Positions 44,640 to 51,384 of a DNA stretch of 64,000 nt are shown here, one piece after another (position 1 is the first letter of the stretch; each line of letters opens with the position of its first letter). The translations under genes were made by a program, and so were the position numbers. The notes under the pieces were generated by a model. It was given only the letters and a program-made list of their open reading frames with translations, searched no databases and had not been told where the DNA came from. The stretch comes from Bifidobacterium castoris. Lineage in GTDB: Bacteria; Actinomycetota; Actinomycetes; Actinomycetales; Bifidobacteriaceae. The DNA lies in assembly GCF_003952025.1 (NCBI RefSeq), contig NZ_QXGI01000009.1, positions 40,250 to 104,249 of the forward strand, read 5' to 3'.

Positions 44640-44991
44640 CTCGTAGATGTCCACTCCACCTCTCCGATGCGCACGCCGAAAGCGCGCAGCATGCCTGCGT
44701 CGCGCACTAAGCCCTCGCCCACGATCCGGTTGTACTCGGCCACGTACTGCCATCCGATCGGATAGTCGACGTTTTACAGCAGGAACTGCCAGGCATGGTT
44801 GATGTTGTTCACCGTGACGATCTCATCGACCGTCATATCCGCAGGCGCGCGCCCCTCGACGATCTCCTGTCGGGGAAGGTGATCCCATCTACCTCGATGT
44901 TCGCGGTCTTCTAAATGGAATCGACCAGCAGCCGCTTCGCCAACTCGACAGATGCATCACGGTCGGGCTGCAGCTCATATGAATCAATCAC
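44640..44991 (-). pseudogene. decayed Fic family protein gene fragment
   Basis: On the minus strand, pieces of a Fic protein N-terminal half can be read across stops and frameshifts: from ATG 44991 MVIDSYELQPD, then VELAKRLLVDSI ending at an in-frame TAG, then KTANIEVDGITFP, then after a frame change VDEIVTVNNINHAWQFLL with a TAA, then YNRIVGEGLVRDAGMLRAFG and VRIGEVEW. The last resembles the Fic segment preceding the HPFxxGNGR loop. The catalytic part is missing. It lies directly downstream of the intact Fic gene. Confidence 0.6.
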
Positions 44992-45063
44992 CATCCAACC
45001 CCACATTCCTTTTCCATTATCCTGTTTCCCGTATCGAGCTTTCTTCCCGTACAGCAATGTCGG

Positions 45064-46002
45064 TTACAGACGATGACGCCGATGTTTCCGTGCTGAAGGA
45101 ATATCTGCATCAGCATGGCGCCGTTCGCCACCACGGTGCTCGCCCATATGATCTTTACGCACGAACGGATTCGTGATGCCTCCACCAGAGGCGACCGACT
45201 CCACCTGCGCGCGACTCCAATGGTCGTTGTATGTGCATCGAACCTGATTCTGCGTGAACCGGGTCACAAGGGAGCGGTAATGGTCGCGTTCGTAGAGCAA
45301 CGTATCGATCAGATAACCCGGCTGCGAGGAGAACTCGGACAATCCACGCACATACAGCGCGCGATCCTCATCCCGTACGATCAATGGCATCGCGTTGATG
45401 CGCAGCAGCTCCTTGAACATCACCAGACGCCCCACACGTCCATTGCCGTCGGAGAACGGGTGCGTGGTTTCGAACATCCAATGCGCACAGGCGATATCGA
45501 ACGGGTCATCGTGCAGTTGTGCGTACAAGCCGAACACATGCCCCATCGCATCCGGCACATCGGCGGGAAGCACCGTAGCCGTATCCGACAATCCCGCACC
45601 GATCACGTTCGGCAGCGTCTTGTACGCCCCCACATGGTAACGCGGGTCGTTCTCCTGACGTGTGCCGCGTTTGAGCATCGCATGCAGCGTGCATACCAAA
45701 TGCCCATCCACAGCATCGTCCACATGGTCGAGCATCCAGTCAAACGCGCGGAAATGGTTGACCGCCTCCACAACATCGTCGGCACGCACCGGTTCTCCCG
45801 CCTCGGCCAGCAACGTGCCTGTATTGTACAGTTGAGCGGTTTGCTCGGGCGTGAGCGTTGACCCCTCCATATGGTTCGAATTGAATGCGAACCGGATCTG
45901 GGTCACCTGGTACAGGCCTCCTGACACATGGGCGTCACGCTCACGACGCAGCCAATCCACCAGCCGTTCACGGCCTTTTTCGTCTGCATCCTCATCCGCC
46001 AT
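45064..46002 (-). CDS. Fic domain AMPylase-type protein
   Basis: 312 residues; Fic proteins usually transfer AMP from ATP to target proteins. The catalytic loop THPFSDGNGRVGRLVMFKEL (HPF-DGNGR at 181-189) is intact. An inhibitory S/T-xxx-E-G motif (S42 to G47, in FNSNHMEGSTLTPEQ) lies N-terminal, so it is a class II, self-inhibited Fic protein. The last 30 residues (after GGGITNPFVRK) are basic and unlike usual Fic tails; another frame continues with KIIWASTVVANGAMLMQIFL, so a frameshift near 45155 may have altered the C-terminus. Ribosome-binding site AAGGGAGAC. Located in element A; possible toxin or regulator. Confidence 0.82.
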   Translation of the reverse strand: MADEDADEKGRERLVDWLRRERDAHVSGGLYQVTQIRFAFNSNHMEGSTLTPEQTAQLYNTGTLLAEAGEPVRADDVVEAVNHFRAFDWMLDHVDDAVDGHLVCTLHAMLKRGTRQENDPRYHVGAYKTLPNVIGAGLSDTATVLPADVPDAMGHVFGLYAQLHDDPFDIACAHWMFETTHPFSDGNGRVGRLVMFKELLRINAMPLIVRDEDRALYVRGLSEFSSQPGYLIDTLLYERDHYRSLVTRFTQNQVRCTYNDHWSRAQVESVASGGGITNPFVRKDHMGEHRGGERRHADADIPSARKHRRHRL

Positions 46003-46169
46003 CCATGTCTCCCTTGAAGCCGGTCCACCCTTTTCAGTCTACCGGTACTTCTGGGTTTTGTACATGGACCATCGCCCCAGTCGACGCTCGGCTTGCCGCT
46101 GGTTTTCCCGCTATCGGTAAGTCTGTGGCCGCGAAAGTCGCGGCCACAGCAACAGCCAAGGAGGACATC

Positions 46170-46217
46170 ATGGCAATAAAGCAAACAATCACAACGACGT
46201 GTTGCAACAACCACTAG
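46170..46217 (+). CDS. 15-residue peptide ORF with a strong ribosome-binding site
   Basis: ATG 46170 follows AAGGAGGACATC, one of the best Shine-Dalgarno sequences in the window, but the frame closes after MAIKQTITTTCCNNH. It may encode a short peptide (Thr/Cys-rich end), act as a leader, or be the start of a truncated gene. The same RBS context (AGGAG-N-CATCATG) is seen at 43602. Confidence 0.35.
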   Translation: MAIKQTITTTCCNNH

Positions 46218-46323
46218 AATCCGCCCCCTCGACAACCGCGAATGCATCTACATGCTCCGCGGCCTCAACCCCTTCAAAAGCCGCAAAAACACCCCCGACC
46301 AGCCCGTGAAACGACCACACTCC
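46216..46323 (+). pseudogene. fragment of a VirD4/TraG-type conjugative coupling protein C-terminus
   Basis: The plus frame reads IRPLDNRECIYMLRGLNPFK followed by SRKNTPDQPVK. The ECIxxLRGxxPFxxxK pattern is typical of the extreme C-terminus of type IV coupling proteins. The rest of the gene is absent, so this is read as debris of a former conjugative element. Confidence 0.4.
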
Positions 46324-46508
46324 ACCCTCATCAAGGCACGAGGCGCCGCAAGCGCCGCGGAAGTGCCCCTGCTCGACCAAGGCCACCATCATTCCCCGAA
46401 CACCGATTGGGCGCTATGTTCACCCTTTCATGTTTGCCCCATCTTGCTGACGGTTCAGGATGGTTATGCTGCGGATACTCATTCCCACTCTCGCCAATGA
46501 AGGAGATC

Positions 46509-47042
46509 ATGTCAACCGGGCTGAAGAAGAGAAATATGGTCAAAAGCGTCGTCGCCATGCTCGCCACCGTCATGTTGGCCGCAGGCATGGGCAATACGGC
46601 ATACGCATCCGACATCCAAGACAACCAACTCCCCTGGACACCGGCCGAAGAGCAGGCGTACGAACTGGAGATGAGCACGCGTTCATTGGAGGAGCTGTTC
46701 AACTACTACGAGAACATCCCTGATGGAGTGCTCGAACAGGGTGATCCGTCATTGCAGGCATGGCAGGGCATGCGCCCCTATGGCAGATCACCGTTCAGGG
46801 CCAATTTCTGGGGCTGCGCGGCCGCTGTGGCCGGAGTGATCGCCTCCACCGCATTCCCAGCCGCAAAAATCCTGAAGGTCAAGAAGCTCATCAAGGCACT
46901 TGGCGGCGTCAAATCAGCCATCAAGATCATGGCCGGCGCCTCCTTCAGCTACGAGAAGATGCGCGCTCTCGGAGGCGCGGCCGCGGCCCTCGCGGCCGAA
47001 TTGACTGGTATCGGGGCGGTGAGGAGCCAATGCTTCGCATGA
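46509..47042 (+). CDS. secreted bacteriocin-like protein
   Basis: 177 residues. Basic start MSTGLKKRNMVKSVVAML and a signal peptide ending AYA at about residue 36. The mature part opens acidic (WTPAEEQAYELEMSTRSLEE), then a Gly/Ala-rich, basic amphipathic region (ANFWGCAAAVAGVIAST, KILKVKKLIKALGGVKSAIK, AAALAAELTGIGAV) and ends RSQCFA, with Cys in WGC and QCFA that could form a disulfide. This is the shape of a membrane-active bacteriocin. RBS AAGGAG 3 nt before ATG 46509. It overlaps the next small membrane-protein gene, an immunity-type arrangement. No named family is recognised with certainty. Confidence 0.65.
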   Translation: MSTGLKKRNMVKSVVAMLATVMLAAGMGNTAYASDIQDNQLPWTPAEEQAYELEMSTRSLEELFNYYENIPDGVLEQGDPSLQAWQGMRPYGRSPFRANFWGCAAAVAGVIASTAFPAAKILKVKKLIKALGGVKSAIKIMAGASFSYEKMRALGGAAAALAAELTGIGAVRSQCFA

Positions 47043-47260
47043 AACGTCCAGCATGGACCCACTCACGCGCATGGGGATGGTTCATCGCGATCCTGTCTGT
47101 CATCATGCCGGTGCTATCCATCGTGTACTGGCTGCGAGGAGGCAATCCGCTGATTGCATGGCTGTTGGCCGCGTCAGGTCCCGGCACATTCCTCTGGTCC
47201 GATCCACTGATCCGAAAACTGGAAGAAGAAGCGAAACACCGGGGAACGGACGAAAAGTAA
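47030..47260 (+). CDS. small two-helix membrane protein, candidate immunity protein
   Basis: 76 residues: MLRMKRPAWTHSRAWGWFIA, helix 1 to about residue 33, a short loop RGGNPLIA, helix 2 (WLLAASGPGTFLW), then a charged tail LIRKLEEEAKHRGTDEK. GAGGAG precedes ATG 47030. Its start lies 13 nt inside the end of the secreted-protein gene, so the two are translationally coupled. Size, topology and position fit a bacteriocin immunity protein; that is inference. Confidence 0.65.
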   Translation: MLRMKRPAWTHSRAWGWFIAILSVIMPVLSIVYWLRGGNPLIAWLLAASGPGTFLWSDPLIRKLEEEAKHRGTDEK

Positions 47261-47276
47261 CAACCATCTGATTGCA

Positions 47277-47324
47277 CGGCATCGCATAAGACCTGTTCTC
47301 AGCGCTGTGCACGATGCCGCGCTT
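47277..47324 (+). terminator. terminator after the secreted-peptide cassette
   Basis: CGGCATCG (47277-47284) pairs with CGATGCCG (47312-47319), followed by CGCTTTT on the plus strand. Confidence 0.45.
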
Positions 47325-47576
47325 TTCGCCGCGCATGCCATCCTCTCGGCCTCGTAAGAGTGGCCATTCGGCACCAGACGTGGTACGCCACCGTGGTAAT
47401 TGCCATTGTCAGCAGATCAGAGCAGAGGGAATCGAAAAATGTTGGATATGGCAGCACCTATGCGGCAATCCGCTGGTGGTGCCATGGGCCGGCCGCACCG
47501 GCCGAGTCACCGGCCGGTTTTACAAACCGGGATCGCGGTCGGCCAGCGCGCCGTCACCTGTTGGAGCGGGCACGCT

Positions 47577-48190
47577 TCAGGACGGGGCCGGTTCCTGCAC
47601 GCTCGGCTGGGGAACCGGTTGGACCGGTGCGGGATACGATGGGGCAACCGGTTGGACCGGTGCGGGATACGATGGGGCAACCGGTTGCACCGGGACGGCC
47701 GGTGACGGCATGGCAGCCTGCGGCACGGTTGTCTGGGTCTCGGCCTCACGTTGTGCCTGCTCCTGCGCGTCCTTCCTATCCTCTTCCTGCTTGGCGTGCA
47801 CGCTCCGATTGACCGCATCCATGGCCTTGTCCAACGCGGCCTTGGCATCCTTGAGCTCCTTCACATCCGTGGCATCCCTGAGTTTGCCCGCAGCATCCAA
47901 CTGCTGCTGCAGTGCGTAGCGCGTCTTGCCGTCGGCGACCTTGCCCTTGGACGAGTCATAGAGCTTGCCCGCTTCCGCAACCCGCTTGGCCAACGCAGCA
48001 TGACCGCCAGAGTTTTTGCGTCCCTGGACGCCGCGACCTTGTCCGCCGCTTCCAACACGCCCGTGGCGTGGGACGCATACCAATCCGCCGCCTCGCGCAC
48101 ACTGGCGGCGGCCCGCTCGACCTGTGCGGCGTCCTTCGTGTCCGTGGGGCATGCGACGGGTTCAGGCGCCTCGGCCTTGCGCGCGGCCAC
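47577..48190 (-). pseudogene. truncated, frameshifted coiled-coil protein gene with Pro-rich C-terminal repeats
   Basis: On the minus strand, ARKAEAPEPVACPTDTKDAA and ASVREAADWYASHATGVLEA are read in one frame and KNSGGHAALAKRVAEAGKLY onward in another; the switch is at an A5 run near 48015. The second part is Lys/Ala/Asp-rich helical, then ends with three PVQPVAPSYPA-like repeats (33-bp DNA repeats around 47615-47695). The N-terminus is cut off at the junction with the HTH fragment. Probably an inactivated surface or secreted protein. Confidence 0.55.
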
Positions 48191-48335
48191 CGTCTCCCAG
48201 AAACTTACAGGACGAGCGTCTTGGTCGGTTGCGGATTTGGTCAACACCGCGAATTTCCTCGGCGTGAGGCCGGAAGATCTCATGGATGACGCCCTCATTG
48301 AGCAGATTGACCGTAAATACAAAAACCCCGGCCGA
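48185..48335 (+). pseudogene. 3' fragment of an XRE-type helix-turn-helix regulator
   Basis: The plus frame gives TVSQKLTGRASWSVADLVNT, then ANFLGVRPEDLMDDALIEQI and DRKYK, the recognition helix and end of a Cro/C1-type regulator; the N-terminus is missing. Only the last part (EDLMDDTLVNQFDRKYK-like) is found again at 50748-50805 beside the tRNA. Thus both elements ended in the same regulator gene at att. Confidence 0.6.
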
Positions 48336-48395
48336 TACTCGGCCGAGGCTTCTTGCGGGTGCCCCCTCAGGGATTCGAACCCTGGACACGCTGAT
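48273..48395. repeat. att-like direct repeat, copy 2 (regulator 3' end, hairpin, tRNA-Lys 3' half)
   Basis: About 123 bp nearly identical to 50748-50872, including the CGGCCGATACTCGGCCG hairpin and the tRNA-Lys 3' half (48360-48395), which diverges right after CGCTGAT. It marks the boundary between element A (44426-48362) and element B (48396-50838). Confidence 0.85.
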
Positions 48396-48465
48396 ACGGC
48401 CTTACCCATCAAGGATCAAGCCATCGGGACATATCCATGACGACAGATGCGTCCGTACCGATTCA

Positions 48466-48471
48466 TACAGT
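48466..48471 (+). promoter_or_regulatory. -10 element TACAGT, probable leaderless promoter
   Basis: TACAGT ends 6 nt before the ATG at 48478; no Shine-Dalgarno. Confidence 0.4.
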
Positions 48472-48477
48472 GAACTC

Positions 48478-49059
48478 ATGAATATCGTAGTGCTCTACGC
48501 CTATCCCAATGACAACGGATACAACCACGCCATCCTGAACTCCGTCATGCAGGGACTGGAAGACAACCCCGCCAGACATTCGGTGACCGTGGTTGATCTG
48601 TACAGGGAGAACTTCGATCCGGTCCTGCGCTTCGATGAAAACCATCTGCGCCGCAACCTGAACATCGACCCGGATACCGAGCGGTACCGTCGGATCATTA
48701 CCGACGCGGACCTGCTCGTATTCATCTTCCCGATCTGGTGGTCCGGCATGCCCGCCATCCTTAAAGGTTTCATCGATCGTGTCTTCTCCAAAGGGTTCGC
48801 CTACGTGTATCGGGGGGTGCTTCCCAAGGGGCTGCTCAAGGGCAAGAAAGCATGGATCATCACCACGAACGATACTCCGGGGTTCTATGCACGCCTATTC
48901 GAACCCGACTATGGTAAGGTCCTCCATCACCAGATTCTCAAAACCATGTGCGGCGTCACGACCATCAAACACCACCAGATGTCCTTTTTACGTAGATCAA
49001 CCCCACGCAAGCGCACACGATTCCTCACCAAGGTACGAAACTACGCAAGCAAATTGTAG
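48478..49059 (+). CDS. flavodoxin-fold NAD(P)H oxidoreductase
   Basis: 193 residues of the flavodoxin-like quinone/NAD(P)H reductase group (MdaB/KefF-like). Key features: MNIVVLYAYPNDNGYNHAIL, DLYRENFDPVL, LLVFIFPIWWSGMPAILKGF (the FMN-contacting IWW segment) and IDRVFSKGFAYVY. It is complete, in element B next to att copy 2, as cargo. Function could be quinone or nitro-compound reduction. Confidence 0.85.
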   Translation: MNIVVLYAYPNDNGYNHAILNSVMQGLEDNPARHSVTVVDLYRENFDPVLRFDENHLRRNLNIDPDTERYRRIITDADLLVFIFPIWWSGMPAILKGFIDRVFSKGFAYVYRGVLPKGLLKGKKAWIITTNDTPGFYARLFEPDYGKVLHHQILKTMCGVTTIKHHQMSFLRRSTPRKRTRFLTKVRNYASKL

Positions 49060-49095
49060 CCAAACCGACCACGCCAGAATCGAGGGCCTCGCTTC

Positions 49096-49290
49096 TCAGG
49101 GAGACGATAGCGTCGCATCGCCAGCTCGTTCATCCTGAATCCGAGAGCCGTCTTCCACCTCTCCGAGGTGAGGTGTATCCGCTACGTCGCTGATTGAAGA
49201 AGACAGGGACACAGGTGTTTGGCGGGATGGGCAGAAAAGAGTCTCCTCATCCGTTATGGTGCCACACCTGGCGCACTGGATGGCGAACAT
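49096..49290 (-). CDS. short zinc-ribbon-like protein, probably truncated
   Basis: 64 residues: MFAIQCARCGTITDEETLFC gives one CxxC and a third Cys, the pattern of zinc_ribbon_2 domains, but the final Cys is missing (CPSRQ). The rest is polar with no membrane helix. AAGGGATAATTAA precedes ATG 49290. It resembles the N-terminal ribbons of the two larger proteins at 51385 and 52912 and may be a broken relative. Confidence 0.4.
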   Translation of the reverse strand: MFAIQCARCGTITDEETLFCPSRQTPVSLSSSISDVADTPHLGEVEDGSRIQDERAGDATLSSP

Positions 49291-49322
49291 TTAATTATCC
49301 CTTGTTGCTTAATGTCCCTCTG

Positions 49323-49339
49323 ATAATCCTCAGGATTAT
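49323..49339. promoter_or_regulatory. AT-rich palindrome upstream of the zinc-ribbon ORF
   Basis: ATAATCCT-C-AGGATTAT, a perfect 8-bp inverted repeat about 33 nt upstream of the zinc-ribbon ATG in one of the most AT-rich stretches of the window; possible operator. Confidence 0.4.
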
Positions 49340-49405
49340 AATCTATTGACATTACGAACCATGCGGAATCCTTATCTTTACGGTTCAGTCGCAAATAGAG
49401 AACAC

Positions 49406-50738
49406 GGCATATAGGTCAAAATGTGTTGATTATGCTGGGGGTTTGCCGTTGCGGCAGTAGGCGTGTCGGGGTGTCTTTTTCGGTTTTCCCGTAAATAACC
49501 GCGTTTCGCGCCGGTTCGGGGCCGTTGGATTGTGTCATGAGAACACGATCGAAGCGGGCCCGCAAATGCCCGGTCTGCGGGCTGCCGATGCGCAAGAACG
49601 GGCACGACCGAAACGGCCGGCAGCGTTGGCAGTGCGACACCTGCAAGGCGACGACGACCGCCACCATCGAGTCGCGGAGCCGCGTGTCCCTGCTGCGCGC
49701 CTTCCTGGACTGGCTGCTTGAAGCCGCGCCCCAGCGGCGGCCGGGATGCGACGCGCATACCTTCCGGCGACGCAGCGCATGGTGCTGGGACCTATCGCCG
49801 CGTATCCACCCCGACGGCGTGGTGCACCACGTGGTCATGGCCGACGGCACCTGGGTGAACGGCTGGTGCCTGCTGACGGCGATCGACGGCACGGACGGCG
49901 AGGTGCTCGCCTGGCAATGGTGCTCACATGAGAGCACCGCCGCCTACCAGGCCCTGTTCGCGCAACTCACGCCGCCCGACGTGCTCGTATGCGACGGCAT
50001 GAAAGGCATCCTCAAAGCCTGCCACGAAGCATGGCCGGACACGCGGATCCAACGCTGCCTGGTGCGCGTGCAGCGCGACACGAGAGCCGACCTGACCTCC
50101 AAACCCAGATTGCAGGCCGGACGGGAGCTCGAGAGACTCGCCGACATACTCACCCGCGTCCATGACGCCGACGCCGCCGTCAGGTGGGGCGGGGCCCTCA
50201 ACGCGTGGCACGAACGCCGCAAGCGCATGCTGTCCGAACGCACCTACGCGAAGGACACCCCGGACGACCCCAGGGCGGCCACGAGCAGGGGCGGATGGTG
50301 GTGGACCCATTTGCCATTGCGCCGCGCCTACCTGCGGCTCGAGCGCCTCTTCAAGGACGGCACGCTCTTCTGTTTCCTCGACCCGGCACTGAACACGCTC
50401 GGCCCTGTGCCGCGTGACAGCAACCGGCTCGAAGGCAGTATCAACGCCGCGCTCAAACGCATGCTCGTCAACCACCGCGGCCTTCCCGAGGCACACATGC
50501 GCCGCGCCTGCGAATGGCACTGCTACATGCACAGCGCCAGACCCGACCCAACCCGGCCCGCATCCTCAAACAACACGACCAGGACGCCAAGATCCCCACC
50601 GTCAATGATGACAACAACGAACCAACCGTCCAACCCACCCTCGGCACCGGCATCGACTGGAACGAATTCCACAACCACACCCGCTACCCCAACAGCACCG
50701 ACTAGGAGTCTAAATCAACACAAAATGACCTATATGCC
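49406..50738 (+). mobile_element. IS1249-like insertion sequence (IS256 family)
   Basis: About 1.33 kb bounded by imperfect 26-bp inverted repeats beginning GGCATATAGGTCA (left end 49406; right end 50738 on the other strand). It contains one transposase gene. No target-site duplication is visible (GAGAACAC left, CTATATGC right), which suggests an adjacent deletion; the right end abuts the remnant of the regulator gene at att. Confidence 0.75.
49537..50705 (+). pseudogene. IS1249-like transposase, frameshifted near its 3' end
   Basis: ATG 49537: MRTRSKRARKCPVCGLPMRK and a second CxxC (WQCDTCK) form an N-terminal zinc finger. DDE region: VMADGTWVNGWCLLTAIDG, LVCDGMKGILKACHEAWPD and DSNRLEGSINAALKRML. 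The main frame runs on beyond the IS end; the native C-terminus (ILKQHDQDAKIPTVNDDNNE to HTRYPNSTD, stop 50705) is read only in the next frame, so a one-base indel lies near 50540-50565. It may be inactive or rely on frameshifting. Confidence 0.7.
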
Positions 50739-50747
50739 CTATATGCC

Positions 50748-50872
50748 GAAGATCTCATGGATGACACCCTTGTCAACCAGTTTGACCGTAAATACAAAGA
50801 AACCCCGGCCGATACTCGGCCGAGGCTTCTTGCGGGTGCCCCCTCAGGGATTCGAACCCTGGACACGCTGAT
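50748..50872. repeat. att-like direct repeat, copy 1 (regulator 3' remnant, hairpin, tRNA-Lys 3' half)
   Basis: Matches 48273-48395; contains the last codons of the XRE regulator, a hairpin and the 3' half of the intact tRNA-Lys gene. Confidence 0.85.
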
Positions 50873-50910
50873 TAAGAGTCAGCTGCTCTAACCAACTGAG
50901 CTAAAGGGGC
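50837..50910 (-). tRNA. tRNA-Lys(CTT)
   Basis: A 74-nt cloverleaf on the minus strand: acceptor GCCCCTT / AGGGGGC with discriminator A, D-arm GCTC...GAGC, anticodon loop CTCTTAA (anticodon CTT, Lys AAG) and T-arm CAGGG-TTCGAAT-CCCTG. No encoded CCA. Its 3' half is repeated twice to the left, so it is the integration site of tandem elements. Confidence 0.95.
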
Positions 50911-51384
50911 GTTGGTTCGTGAACCGAGAGATAAATATACTCAGATTTCCCCGTCACGCAACCTTCGGCGTGTCGTTTTTACAAAACCCTTGATTTCCAA
51001 CGATTCCACCATCCCTCACCCCAATCATCGAACATCGCCTCAGCCCCGCCCATACGCGCTCCATCCCTCCACGGATCAGCACATCTTCACAATTTCTTCA
51101 CATTTGTCCTCCGCAACCGCCCACCGCAACGCTGCAGACCCCACGCCCCTCGCCATCCATCCCTCGCAGCAGCGCTACACCTCTCCATCGAAACACGCCC
51201 ACGCACACGCCACATACGCGAAAGGCGGCGCGCAGACGACGAATATCCCTTTTGCTTCGTCGTCGGCGCTCCGCCTTTCACCCAAGCGCAACCGCACATC
51301 CAAGCACAGTCGTGCACCCCAAGCGCAACCGCGCGCCGCCTTTCGCCACGCGCGCCCCACGACCGCTACGTCCGGATCATCTGC
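50911..51384. other. gene-free stretch with a compound hairpin
   Basis: About 470 nt without a supportable gene. It holds the tRNA-Lys promoter region at its left and an imperfect hairpin at 51220-51279: outer arms GAAAGGCGG/CCGCCTTTC, inner arms ACGACGAA/TTCGTCGT with a symmetric 7-nt internal loop; CCAAGCGCAACCGC also occurs twice downstream. Confidence 0.5.

Noticed and set aside
47615-47695. Possible CRISPR-like short array
   Set aside because: 33-bp units are directly abutting without spacers and encode a Pro-rich protein repeat; no cas genes nearby.
47314-47919. Plus-strand Ser/Gly/Thr-rich frame with repeats
   Set aside because: The repeats are the reverse of PVQPVAPSYPA units in the minus-strand coiled-coil gene, which gives the more sensible protein.
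49406-50738. Target-site duplication for the IS
   Set aside because: Flanking 8-mers GAGAACAC and CTATATGC do not match; no alternative boundaries gave a match.
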